Origin: Halonatronomonas betaini
GTDB taxonomy: Bacteria > Bacillota > Halanaerobiia > Halanaerobiales > Halarsenatibacteraceae
NCBI RefSeq assembly: GCF_015666175.1
Contig: NZ_JADPIE010000003.1
Coordinates: forward strand, 124,001 to 188,000
DNA length: 64,000 nucleotides
Reading direction: 5' to 3'
A model generated the notes under the pieces. That model searched no databases. It saw nothing but the letters and a program-made list of their open reading frames with translations, and was not told the DNA's origin. A program made the position numbers and the translations under genes. This document shows, in pieces, positions 26,945-35,942 of the stretch. Every line of letters starts with the position of its first letter. Position 1 is the first letter of the stretch.

Positions 26945-28285
26945 TTAACCAACCATAATTTTTTCCTGTGGATATCTATACTTTCCATGTCTGACTTTCT
27001 GCCCTAGGGCTAGGGCAAGTGTCAGTGGCCCGACCCTGCCTAAAAACATGGTAATAATTATTAAAACTCTACCAATCGACGAGAGCTCACTGGTTATACC
27101 AGTTGAAAGACCAACAGTACCAAAGGCAGAGACAACCTCAAATAATATTTCTAAAAACTGTCCATCTTCAGTAATTGTCAAAATAAAAGTCATCAGCAAA
27201 ACAATCCCTAAAGCCAGCAAAATAATAGTTAATGCCTTAAAGACTATCTCATAATCAACCCGTCTTTCATAAAACTCTATATCCTTTTTATTTCTTATCT
27301 TATTAAATGCCGTAACAATAATTAAGCCAAAGGTTGTTGTCTTTATCCCGCCACCGGTAGAACCAGGTGAAGCACCAATAAACATTGCAATTACAATAAA
27401 GAAAAGAGTAGTACTTCTTAATGCACCAGTTGGGATAGTATTAAAACCGGCTGTCCTTGGCGTAATTGATAAAAAGAAAGAAGATATTATCTTTTCACCA
27501 ATGCTGGCATCTGCAATCGTATTAATATTACCGGTCTCTAAAATAAAGATTATAACAAAACTTACAACAGTCAGTAAACTAGTAACAGTCAAGACCAGCT
27601 TGGTCTGCAGACTGAATTTTTTCTTGCCTTCCCAGCCTAAAAGTTCAACAATAACAGCAAAGCCCAGTCCACCCAGTACAATTAAAGCAATCACTGTTAA
27701 ATTAATTATCGGATCACCGAAATATCCTTCAAGACTGGTGCCAAATAAGTCAAAACCGGCATTATTAAAGGCAGAAACAGCATGAAATACAGAAAAATAT
27801 AGTGATCTAATAATAGAGTAATCATATCTTAATCTAATAAATAATAATACAGCCCCAATCCCCTGAATAGTCAGAGTTAAAGCGATTACATACTGAATCA
27901 ATCTCAATAAACCGGAGATTTTAAACTGATTAAGATCCTCCTGGATTAATATTCTTTCCTTTAAGGAGATCTTCTTACCTAAAATCAAGGCAATCAAAGT
28001 TGACATAGTCATAATCCCCAGCCCGCCAATTTGAATCAAAACCATAATTACAACCTGACCAAATACAGTAAAGGCAGTGCTTGTATTAACAACAATCAGG
28101 CCAGTAACACAGGTAGCAGATGTTGCAGTAAATAATGCTGTTAAAAAACCAATACTTCCTGGATCAGTTGAAGCCTGGGGCAAAGTTAATAAAAATGTCC
28201 CAATAGAAATAACAATAAAATATCCAAGCACCAGAAATTGGGCCGGAGATAAATTTGTTGGTGAAAAATCAGCCTTATTCAGCAT
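26945..28285 (-). CDS. ktrB: KtrB-type potassium channel subunit
   Basis: A potassium (possibly sodium-coupled) translocating subunit with about ten hydrophobic spans. The pore-loop repeats are visible: TATSATCVTGL near 55, SAFNNAGFDLF near 172, TPRTAGFNT near 278 and SAFGTVGLSTG near 390; TGGGIKTTT is the intracellular loop. At about 446 residues it fits KtrB. I prefer the ATG at 28285 (AAGGG ten nt upstream). The longer start at 28312 would leave its Shine-Dalgarno at the very 5' end of the transcript predicted from the promoter at 28335-28363. Confidence 0.9.
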   Translation of the reverse strand: MLNKADFSPTNLSPAQFLVLGYFIVISIGTFLLTLPQASTDPGSIGFLTALFTATSATCVTGLIVVNTSTAFTVFGQVVIMVLIQIGGLGIMTMSTLIALILGKKISLKERILIQEDLNQFKISGLLRLIQYVIALTLTIQGIGAVLLFIRLRYDYSIIRSLYFSVFHAVSAFNNAGFDLFGTSLEGYFGDPIINLTVIALIVLGGLGFAVIVELLGWEGKKKFSLQTKLVLTVTSLLTVVSFVIIFILETGNINTIADASIGEKIISSFFLSITPRTAGFNTIPTGALRSTTLFFIVIAMFIGASPGSTGGGIKTTTFGLIIVTAFNKIRNKKDIEFYERRVDYEIVFKALTIILLALGIVLLMTFILTITEDGQFLEILFEVVSAFGTVGLSTGITSELSSIGRVLIIITMFLGRVGPLTLALALGQKVRHGKYRYPQEKIMVG

Positions 28286-28334
28286 AATTATGTATCCCTT
28301 CCCTGCCATCATATTTATCTAAATATCACCTTTT

Positions 28335-28363
28335 ATTATACTATACAAACTATCATATATCAA
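28335..28363 (-). promoter_or_regulatory. Promoter of the ktrB-ktrA-miaB-mutSL-miaA-dapFL unit
   Basis: Minus strand TTGATA (28363-28358), 17-nt spacer, TATAAT (28340-28335), just ahead of ktrB. No other strong promoter or terminator is evident in the tight downstream gene run. Confidence 0.8.
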
Positions 28364-28373
28364 TTTATCTAAC

Positions 28374-28402
28374 TTGACTTAGTTATAATATTATAGTATT
28401 AT
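28374..28402 (+). promoter_or_regulatory. Promoter of the glycerol-3-phosphate dehydrogenase operon
   Basis: TTGACT (28374-28379), 17-nt spacer, TATTAT (28397-28402). It would produce a leader of about 145 nt containing the hairpin at 28444-28499. Confidence 0.72.
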
Positions 28403-28443
28403 TAATATTGTAAATCAAATATGTTTTTAATGGTGAGATATAG

Positions 28444-28504
28444 AGAGAGCCATTGTTAGTTAGGGGAAGCTATGCCTTCTTTTAACTAACTGGCTCTCTT
28501 TTTG
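28444..28504 (+). terminator. Leader terminator/attenuator ahead of the glp operon
   Basis: AGAGAGCCA (28444-28452) pairs with TGGCTCTCT (28491-28499), and after a TT bulge GTTAGTTA (28455-28462) pairs with TAACTAAC (28483-28490). TTTTT follows. It lies between the promoter and the first gene, so it would stop most transcripts unless antiterminated. Bacillus glp leaders are controlled this way by GlpP, an RNA-binding antiterminator; GlpP control here is inference. Confidence 0.8.
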
Positions 28505-28556
28505 TATTTAAATAATATTATAAAATTATAATTAAATCAGGAGAGGAGCAGAAAAT

Positions 28557-30086
28557 ATGAATGATAAAAAGTATGATATTCTAATAGTCGGAGGTGGAGT
28601 CGTCGGTACAGCAATCGCAAGAGAGCTGTCAAAATACAACCTGTCAATTGCCCTTTTTGAAAAGGAAACTGATGTAGCTTCTGGAACCTCTAAAGCCAAC
28701 TCTGGCATAATTCATGCAGGTTATAATGCCTCAAAAGATACTTTAAAGGGTAGATTAAATATAGAATCAAATCCTATGTTCGATCAAATAGTCTCTGATT
28801 TAAAGGTTCCATTTAAACGGATAGGTTCTCTGGTTGTTGGCCACAGTCAGGAAGATAAAGAAAAATTAATCCTGGAAAAAGAAAAAAGCCTGGCTCAAGC
28901 AGATATTGATTTAAGAGTTATTGAAAAGCAGGAATTAAGAGAAAAAGAGCCTGATCTGGCTGAAGATGCAATTGTTGCTCTCTATGCTCCAAATGCAGGA
29001 ATAATCTCTCCTTATAAATTAACAATTGCCCAGGCAGAAAACGCAGCCAATAATGGTGTTGAAATCCATTTGCAAACCGAAGTTAAACAGGTTTTACATG
29101 AGAATAACTATATTACAGGAATAAAGACCAATAAAGGTGAATTTTATGGCTCTGTCGTTATAAATGCAGCTGGACTTTATGCTGATAAAATAGCTGCAAC
29201 AGTTGGAGAAAATTATGAGATAGTCCCAAGAAAAGGTGAATATAATTTATTCGATAAAAAATATGGTTCCCTGGTTAATCATGTCATCTTCCCAATGCCA
29301 TCAGAGAAATCCAAGGGAATACTTATAACACCAACTGTAGATGGCAATTTATTATTAGGACCTAACTCATATGTTGTCGATGATAAAGACGACCTTGAAG
29401 TAACCGAGCAGGGTTTAAATGAGATCTGGTCTGGAGGCAAAAAACTATATCCCTCATTACCAGGTGGCGGTGTTATCTCATCATTTGCTGGTCTTAGAGC
29501 AACTATTCCAGCAGATCCATATAATGATGATTTTAAAATTGAAGCTTTAGATAAACCAGTCGGTTTTATTGATGTAGCAGGGATACAGTCTCCTGGCCTC
29601 TCTTCTGCTCCAGGAATTGCAAAAATGGTAGAAAGACTAATCAAGGATATCTCTACTGAAATTAAAGCACCAATTTCCTTAAAAGAAAAACCAACTTATA
29701 ACCCTGAATTAGATAAATTGCCCCGGCTTGATGATTATAAAGATCACCGTGAAGATTGGCATCAGGTTTATCAAGAGGATAATAATTATGGTGAGATAGT
29801 TTGTCGCTGTGAACACGTAACTAAAGGAGAAATAATTGCAGAATTAAAAAAATCACTTGCCCCTCCAACACTTGATGCTCTTAAAAGAAGAACCAGAGCT
29901 AGCGGTGGACGCTGTCAGGGCGGTTTCTGTGGGCCAAGGATTGCAGAAATAATTGCCGAAGAATTCAATATATCACCATTAGAAGTAACCAAAAATGGCC
30001 CTGGATCAGAAATCTTAATGGAAAGAGTAAAGGATATAAAAGCCGATCGGGACATCACATATAGGAGGCAAAAGGATGAAAACTAA
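28557..30086 (+). CDS. glpA: FAD-dependent glycerol-3-phosphate dehydrogenase-like oxidoreductase
   Basis: A 509-residue flavoprotein. The dinucleotide-binding motif ILIVGGGVVGTAIARELSKY opens a DAO-type FAD domain of about 370 residues. The C-terminal BFD-like [2Fe-2S] domain contains VCRCEH near 417 and GGRCQGGFCGPR near 455, giving four cysteines. This layout matches the GlpA-like proteins of clostridial and thermotogal glycerol operons, next to a second flavoprotein and a DUF1667 protein. It likely oxidises glycerol 3-phosphate to dihydroxyacetone phosphate. A hydroxyglutarate-oxidase-like activity is an alternative for the same fold. Confidence 0.85.
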   Translation: MNDKKYDILIVGGGVVGTAIARELSKYNLSIALFEKETDVASGTSKANSGIIHAGYNASKDTLKGRLNIESNPMFDQIVSDLKVPFKRIGSLVVGHSQEDKEKLILEKEKSLAQADIDLRVIEKQELREKEPDLAEDAIVALYAPNAGIISPYKLTIAQAENAANNGVEIHLQTEVKQVLHENNYITGIKTNKGEFYGSVVINAAGLYADKIAATVGENYEIVPRKGEYNLFDKKYGSLVNHVIFPMPSEKSKGILITPTVDGNLLLGPNSYVVDDKDDLEVTEQGLNEIWSGGKKLYPSLPGGGVISSFAGLRATIPADPYNDDFKIEALDKPVGFIDVAGIQSPGLSSAPGIAKMVERLIKDISTEIKAPISLKEKPTYNPELDKLPRLDDYKDHREDWHQVYQEDNNYGEIVCRCEHVTKGEIIAELKKSLAPPTLDALKRRTRASGGRCQGGFCGPRIAEIIAEEFNISPLEVTKNGPGSEILMERVKDIKADRDITYRRQKDEN

Positions 30087-31347
30087 AAGAGAATTAGTTG
30101 TTGTTGGAGGTGGGCCAGCCGGTCTTGCTGCTGCCCTTGAAGCCCATAAAAAAGGTGTTAAAGATATCCTTTTAATTGAAAGGGATGAATATCTCGGTGG
30201 AATCTTACAGCAGTGCATTCATAATGGGTTTGGTTTGGATTATTTTAATGAAGAGCTTACCGGTCCAGAATATGCTGAAAGATTTATCGATGAACTTAAA
30301 GATAAAAACATAGATGTTCAGTTAAAAACAATGGTTATAGATATCAATGAAGAAAAATTAATAACTGCCTTGAGTTCAAAAGATGGTATAGAGTTTATTG
30401 AAGCAGAATCAATTATCCTGGCAATGGGTTGCAGAGAGAGAACTAGAGAAGCTATTAGAATTCCAGGTACCCGCCCTGCCGGTGTCATGACTGCCGGAGC
30501 GGCACAGAGATATATTAATATCGAGGGCTATCTTCCTGGCAGAGAAATAGTTATCCTTGGTTCAGGAGATATTGGTTTAATAATGGCCAGAAGACTTGCT
30601 CTAGAAGGGGCCGATGTCAAAGGAGTATTTGAAATTATGCCCTATTCATCTGGCCTTGTCAGAAATAAAGTACAGTGTTTGGATGATTTCGGTATACCTC
30701 TGTATCTTCAGCAGACAGTTGCCAAAATTTATGGGCAAAAAAGAGTCGAAGCCGTAGATATCGTTGAAGTTGATGACAATCTAAATCAAATTACTGAAAC
30801 TAAAAAGACAATTCAATGCGATACCCTTCTTCTATCAGTCGGTTTAATCCCTGAAAATGAATTAAGTCAGCAGGCCAATATTTCCCTTGATGATATTACT
30901 GGAGGCCCGATTGTAGATCAGACACGAGAAACTGATATACCTGGAGTATTTGCCTGTGGCAATGTTCTTCAGGTTCATGACCTTGTAGATAATGTAAGTG
31001 AAGAGTCTGAAATTGCAGGGAAAGCTGCTGCTGAATATCTTTTAAATGATCAAGAAAAAGAAATTGAGCAAGCACTTGAGGTTTCAGCTGGAGAAAATAT
31101 AACCTATGTAGTTCCTCATACATTAAATCTGAATTCCAAGACAGATCCCATAATCGAGTTATTTTTTAGAGTTAAGGACCCGGCAGAAGATTGTAAGATT
31201 TCGATAAAGGATAATAAAGAAGAACTGGCCAGTTATACCAGGCCAATCGTTGAGCCTGGAGAGATTGAATCAGTTAAATTGCCGGTAAAATTAATTAATA
31301 AAGACTCAAATGAAATAATAGTCGAATTAATAACAGGGGGTGAGTAG
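30076..31347 (+). CDS. FAD/NAD(P) oxidoreductase, second subunit of the glp complex
   Basis: A 423-residue pyridine nucleotide-disulfide oxidoreductase-like flavoprotein. FAD binding is at VVVGGGPAGLAAALEA, an ATG-type motif at AMGCRERTREAIRIPG, a NAD-binding fold at VILGSGDIGLIMARRLALEGA near 155, and GVFACGNVLQVHDLVD closes the FAD site. It overlaps the upstream gene by 11 nt and is followed at once by the DUF1667 gene, so the three products probably form one complex. It resembles the alpha-type subunits of multimeric dehydrogenases and may carry electrons from the GlpA-like subunit to an acceptor. Confidence 0.85.
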   Translation: MKTKRELVVVGGGPAGLAAALEAHKKGVKDILLIERDEYLGGILQQCIHNGFGLDYFNEELTGPEYAERFIDELKDKNIDVQLKTMVIDINEEKLITALSSKDGIEFIEAESIILAMGCRERTREAIRIPGTRPAGVMTAGAAQRYINIEGYLPGREIVILGSGDIGLIMARRLALEGADVKGVFEIMPYSSGLVRNKVQCLDDFGIPLYLQQTVAKIYGQKRVEAVDIVEVDDNLNQITETKKTIQCDTLLLSVGLIPENELSQQANISLDDITGGPIVDQTRETDIPGVFACGNVLQVHDLVDNVSEESEIAGKAAAEYLLNDQEKEIEQALEVSAGENITYVVPHTLNLNSKTDPIIELFFRVKDPAEDCKISIKDNKEELASYTRPIVEPGEIESVKLPVKLINKDSNEIIVELITGGE

Positions 31348-31348
31348 C

Positions 31349-31717
31349 ATGGATCAAAGAACGATTGTCTGTTTAAGTTGCCCTAAAGGCTGTCGGGTTA
31401 CAGTTAAGGCCAACGGAGATGATATTAAAGATATTAGTGGCCATGAATGCCCCCAGGGGATAGAATATGCTAAAAATGAATATCTAAATCCGACTAGAAT
31501 TCTACCAACTACTGTCAGGGTGAAAAATGGACAGATAGCCTTAGTACCAGTCAAAACTGCTGCCCCAATCCCTAAAGGAAAAATTGGAGAAGCAATGCAA
31601 AAACTGGCAGAAGTTGAAGTTGAAGCTCCTATAAAACTAGGCCAGGTTATTGTTGAAAATATAGTAGAAACCGGTGTAGATGTAGTGGCAACCCGTTCTA
31701 TCAAAGCAAAAAATTAA
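31349..31717 (+). CDS. DUF1667 cysteine-motif protein
   Basis: A 122-residue protein of the DUF1667 family (COG3862), which is regularly found in glycerol-3-phosphate operons of anaerobes. CLSCPKGCR near 7-15 and a further cysteine in GHECPQG near 32 suggest an iron-sulfur or metal site. The ATG at 31349 is chosen because GGGGGTGAG precedes it; a GTG 9 nt earlier would sit inside that signal. Its start is one base past the stop of the flavoprotein gene. A small redox subunit of the dehydrogenase is the simplest guess; the role is not established here. Confidence 0.88.
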   Translation: MDQRTIVCLSCPKGCRVTVKANGDDIKDISGHECPQGIEYAKNEYLNPTRILPTTVRVKNGQIALVPVKTAAPIPKGKIGEAMQKLAEVEVEAPIKLGQVIVENIVETGVDVVATRSIKAKN

Positions 31718-31739
31718 TATTATGTAACCTCTAAACTCA

Positions 31740-31775
31740 AAAGCCAGCATATCAATTATTATGCTGGCTTTATCA
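31740..31775. terminator. Hairpin between convergent glp units
   Basis: A 12-bp stem AAAGCCAGCATA/TATGCTGGCTTT with an 8-nt loop, 22 nt after the DUF1667 stop. T-richness is modest in both directions, so it may serve the plus-strand operon and, weakly, the opposing glpK transcript. Confidence 0.75.
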
Positions 31776-31812
31776 ATTCTTATTATTATATTTTAGTTAT
31801 AGCACAATAAAA

Positions 31813-31878
31813 CTCCAGGACTGTTCCGTATTTCCTCCGAGATTGCTCCGGGTCCGCTCCGGCTTTAATCCAGTCCCC
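31813..31878. repeat. GC-rich array of six degenerate 11-nt units
   Basis: Units start at 31813, 31824, 31835, 31846, 31857 and 31868, each beginning CTCCA, TTCCG, CTCCG, CTCCG, CTCCG and ATCCA. The spacing is exactly 11 nt throughout. The two outer units also form the inverted repeat GGACTG (31818-31823) / CAGTCC (31871-31876). 34 of the 59 bases from 31818 to 31876 are G or C, in otherwise AT-rich DNA. It lies in the 3' flank of glpK. No established family is recognised. Confidence 0.75.
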
Positions 31879-31886
31879 CTTATATC

Positions 31887-33398
<1,512 letters not shown>

Positions 33399-34061
33399 CT
33401 ATACCCTTCTTAAAGCAACAATCAACTCAATTTCATCAGCGGCATCCTCAATAATATCAGAAATATCTGTTAATCTGGTCAGAAAATCTCTATATAAAAC
33501 CTTTAAAGCAAAGGAAAGATCATCTCTTTCTGAGAGCATATTAATAAGTTCAGTTTCAATTACATCAATATCTGATTCTAAATCAGCTATCTTCTCAACA
33601 TAGGTAAAAGCCTGATGAATATCTTTAAATACATACTCTATTGCTTCTATCAATAAATTATATTGCTCAATAGTCAATTCTAAAATTTTATTAATTTTAG
33701 ACTTACCTTCATCAGTAACATCCATGGATTTAAGTATAATAAAATCCAGAGTTCCTTCAGCATAATCAGCGGCTTTATCAGTAAATTTTAGTAGATTCAT
33801 AAAATCCCGTCTGGTATTAGGTACTAGAAACCTTTTTTCAATCAGTAGTTGGACAATCTCTCTTCTTAAATCATCAGCTTCAGTTTCAAGTCTGTGGACA
33901 TTATGGGCAAACTCTTTAAATTCATCAGTCGTTCCAGATTCCAAATAAATATTTAACGCCTTATCAAACTCTTTTAAACAATCTAAAACTTTTAAAGCAT
34001 GCTTATTATATAATTCTGCAAGTTCACCGGTTTTATTAACAATTCCATTCATTAATTTCAC
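33399..34061 (-). CDS. DUF47 (PhoU-like) protein
   Basis: A 220-residue helical protein of the DUF47/COG1392 family, distant relatives of PhoU. The sequence is almost wholly helical with repeated E/D-rich turns (HRLETEADDLRREI near 52, KIADLESDIDVIETELI near 157), which in this family bind metal. DUF47 genes usually accompany a Pit-type phosphate transporter, which is absent here; instead it sits between a CoA-binding protein and glpK. A link between phosphate status and glycerol kinase is conceivable but not shown. Confidence 0.82.
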   Translation of the reverse strand: MKLMNGIVNKTGELAELYNKHALKVLDCLKEFDKALNIYLESGTTDEFKEFAHNVHRLETEADDLRREIVQLLIEKRFLVPNTRRDFMNLLKFTDKAADYAEGTLDFIILKSMDVTDEGKSKINKILELTIEQYNLLIEAIEYVFKDIHQAFTYVEKIADLESDIDVIETELINMLSERDDLSFALKVLYRDFLTRLTDISDIIEDAADEIELIVALRRV

Positions 34062-34072
34062 TCCCTGTCAAA

Positions 34073-34450
34073 TTAAGCTAATGTAGAATAAATACAGTCT
34101 TTAACAACCTTAAGATTAAATTTTTCAGTAAGATCATCTATCTCATCACTTCTTGTGCCTGGTTGTAACCAGATATATTCAATATTATTACCAGCTATTT
34201 CAGGAATAATCTTTTTGCTAATCTCTGGCCTTACCACTATATCAACAACATCAATAGTTTCATCTATATCGTTTAAGCTACTATAACATTTAATGCCATC
34301 GATCTCTTCAAGCCTGGGGTTAATTGGAAATACATTATAATCATTATCACTTAGAGTTTTAACTATTTTATAACCGAATTTATCCTTTTTATCACTGGCC
34401 CCAACAACAGCCCAGTTCTTTAACTTAAGACTTTCAGCTTTATAATCCAT
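34073..34450 (-). CDS. CoA-binding (YccU-like) protein
   Basis: A 125-residue single CoA-binding domain. WAVVGASDKKDKFGYKIVKTL is the Rossmann-like nucleotide-binding loop, and VFPINPRLEEIDGIKCYSSL and IWLQPGTRS are characteristic of the YccU family. These proteins resemble the CoA-binding part of succinyl-CoA synthetase but usually stand alone; function unknown. The ATG at 34450 follows AGGGGGT; a longer frame reaching 34510 lacks such a signal and would run into the preceding terminator. DUF47 and glpK follow with short gaps. Confidence 0.85.
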   Translation of the reverse strand: MDYKAESLKLKNWAVVGASDKKDKFGYKIVKTLSDNDYNVFPINPRLEEIDGIKCYSSLNDIDETIDVVDIVVRPEISKKIIPEIAGNNIEYIWLQPGTRSDEIDDLTEKFNLKVVKDCIYSTLA

Positions 34451-34477
34451 AATTATACCCCCTAAAATTATTAAATA

Positions 34478-34516
34478 GAAAAATAACCCTGGCCATAAAT
34501 ATACTGGCACAGAGTT
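34478..34516 (-). terminator. Terminator after the desulforedoxin gene
   Basis: On the minus strand AACTCTG...CCA pairs with TGG.CAGGGTT (34516-34485) with a small bulge and one T-G pair, followed by ATTTTTCT. It ends the 42-codon gene, 11 nt beyond its stop. Confidence 0.75.
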
Positions 34517-34527
34517 ATTATAAAAAA

Positions 34528-34656
34528 CTACTCTTCTTCAACTAATTCCATTGGCTGACCACAGCAGACCAATTCGCCTCCACCGACATCTAAAACCTTA
34601 ACTTCATTCCCACAGACATTACAGTGAAATACCTGACCTTTTTTTGATACATTCAT
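34528..34656 (-). CDS. dsr: Desulforedoxin-type rubredoxin-like protein
   Basis: A 42-residue protein not picked up by a standard ORF size cut-off. FHCNVCGNEV gives the first pair of cysteines (12 and 15) and LVCCGQPM the second (31 and 32). This CxxC/CC spacing is that of desulforedoxin and the N-terminal iron site of desulfoferrodoxin, which bind one Fe(SCys)4 centre for electron transfer or superoxide handling in anaerobes. AAAGGGGG precedes the ATG. It has its own promoter and terminator, so it is a single-gene unit and not a broken desulfoferrodoxin: the hairpin follows directly. Confidence 0.93.
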   Translation of the reverse strand: MNVSKKGQVFHCNVCGNEVKVLDVGGGELVCCGQPMELVEEE

Positions 34657-34683
34657 GATATAGCCCCCTTTAAATTAATTATG

Positions 34684-34698
34684 TTATGATAATTATAT
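34684..34698. promoter_or_regulatory. PerR/Fur-type operator candidate
   Basis: The minus-strand 15-mer ATATAATTATCATAA matches the PerR box TTATAAT-N-ATTATAA at 12 of 14 fixed positions and overlaps the -10 box of the desulforedoxin promoter. AT-rich background makes chance matches easy, so confidence is low. Confidence 0.35.
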
Positions 34699-34720
34699 TA
34701 AAATAAATAATAACTGTCAA
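34692..34720 (-). promoter_or_regulatory. Consensus promoter of the desulforedoxin gene
   Basis: Minus strand TTGACA (34720-34715), 17-nt spacer, TATAAT (34697-34692): both hexamers are perfect matches to the sigma-A consensus. The -35 box abuts the stop codon of the preceding PLP-enzyme gene. Confidence 0.9.
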
Positions 34721-35914
34721 TTAAAGTTTTTGTAAATTATTTTCAATATCCTCAATAAGAATCTCAGCATCTTCAAGTCCAGCAGAAATACGGAGTAAAT
34801 ATTTACTTATACCTAATCTATCTAAGATTTTTTTATCATAATCTCTATGAGTCATGAAAAATGGGTACTCAATTAATGATTCAATATCGCCTAAACTAAC
34901 AGCTAATTTAAAATAATCGAGATTATTAACAAATTCCCTGATTTTATTAACATCTGCATCCAGTTCAAAGCTAAGCATGGCCCCTGGCCCAAGCATCTGT
35001 TTTTCCCAGATATTTGCTGATTTCTTTGATTCCAGCCCTGGATAATTAACAGATTTCACTCTCTCATCAGCCTGTAAAAACTCAACAATCTTCATAGCAT
35101 TGGCCTGGGCAGCTTCCATTCTCAACTTCAAAGTTTTCATACCCCTTAAGATCAACCAGGCATTAAATGGACTCATTACACTGCCTAATTCTGTTAAATA
35201 ATTAAACTTTAAATCCATAGCATAATCTCTGGAATCAGCAACAACAACTCCACCAACCAGATCACCATGCCCACCTAAATATTTAGTGGCACTATGAATA
35301 ACTATATTAGCACTCTGATCAATTGGATTTTGCAGATAGGGACTTGCAAACGTATTATCAACAACTAATTTACAGTCATTTTCTTTAGCAATTTCAGCAA
35401 TTCTTTCTATGTCAATAACCTCTAAAGTTGGGTTAGCTGGAGTTTCCATATATAAAACCTTAGTATTTTTATCTACAACCTGATCAAGCTTTTCAAAATC
35501 ATTAAAATCAACTAGCTTACCTTCAATATTATAATCCCTTAGCCATTCATTAATCAGTTTATAACTGGAGCCATATAAAATTTGATGAGCAACAATATTA
35601 TCTCCAGGTTCCAATAAAGACAATAAAGTTGCAGAAATAGCACCCATACCTGAAGCAAAAGCAACTCCCGCAGCCCCATTTTCTATTTCGGCCATTTTAT
35701 CTTCAAAAATCTTTAAAGTCGGATTATTCCCTCTGGTATAAACATAATCATCAGTCTCAAATTCAAAAGCAGCTTCAGCAGCTTCTAAACTATCAAACGT
35801 AAAGGTAGAAGTCATAAATATTGGATTATTCAAAGCATTTTCAGGTTTTTTGTCAGGCTCTCTGGCATGGATTAATTTAGTCGAAAAATTATCTTTTGGT
35901 TTAATTAATATCAA
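34721..35914 (-). CDS. Cys/Met-metabolism PLP enzyme (cystathionine lyase/synthase type)
   Basis: A 397-residue trans-sulfuration-family enzyme. The PLP lysine is in HSATKYLGGHGD near 205, and YTRGNNPT is the phosphate-binding strand. Where the gene at 3.2 kb has LYGCTF, this one has LYGSSY, so it is less likely a methionine gamma-lyase and more like a cystathionine gamma-lyase or gamma-synthase. The listed start is TTG, but AAGGGG directly abuts it. ATA or ATT codons 3-9 nt further on fit the spacing better, so the exact N-terminus is uncertain. Its neighbours are a nucleoside phosphorylase and mtnA, pointing to sulfur-metabolite salvage. Confidence 0.83.
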   Translation of the reverse strand: MILIKPKDNFSTKLIHAREPDKKPENALNNPIFMTSTFTFDSLEAAEAAFEFETDDYVYTRGNNPTLKIFEDKMAEIENGAAGVAFASGMGAISATLLSLLEPGDNIVAHQILYGSSYKLINEWLRDYNIEGKLVDFNDFEKLDQVVDKNTKVLYMETPANPTLEVIDIERIAEIAKENDCKLVVDNTFASPYLQNPIDQSANIVIHSATKYLGGHGDLVGGVVVADSRDYAMDLKFNYLTELGSVMSPFNAWLILRGMKTLKLRMEAAQANAMKIVEFLQADERVKSVNYPGLESKKSANIWEKQMLGPGAMLSFELDADVNKIREFVNNLDYFKLAVSLGDIESLIEYPFFMTHRDYDKKILDRLGISKYLLRISAGLEDAEILIEDIENNLQKL

Positions 35915-35942
35915 CCCCTTAATCTATCCACAAACAATACAC

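Noticed and set aside
27048-28322. Several 60-95 codon plus-strand frames over ktrB
   Set aside because: Antisense shadows of a hydrophobic coding region, without start signals or protein-like features.
31800-31886. Short open frames on the minus strand through the GC-rich array, as a gene remnant
   Set aside because: More than one frame is open for 20-30 codons, none has a start with a Shine-Dalgarno, and the 11-nt period argues against coding.
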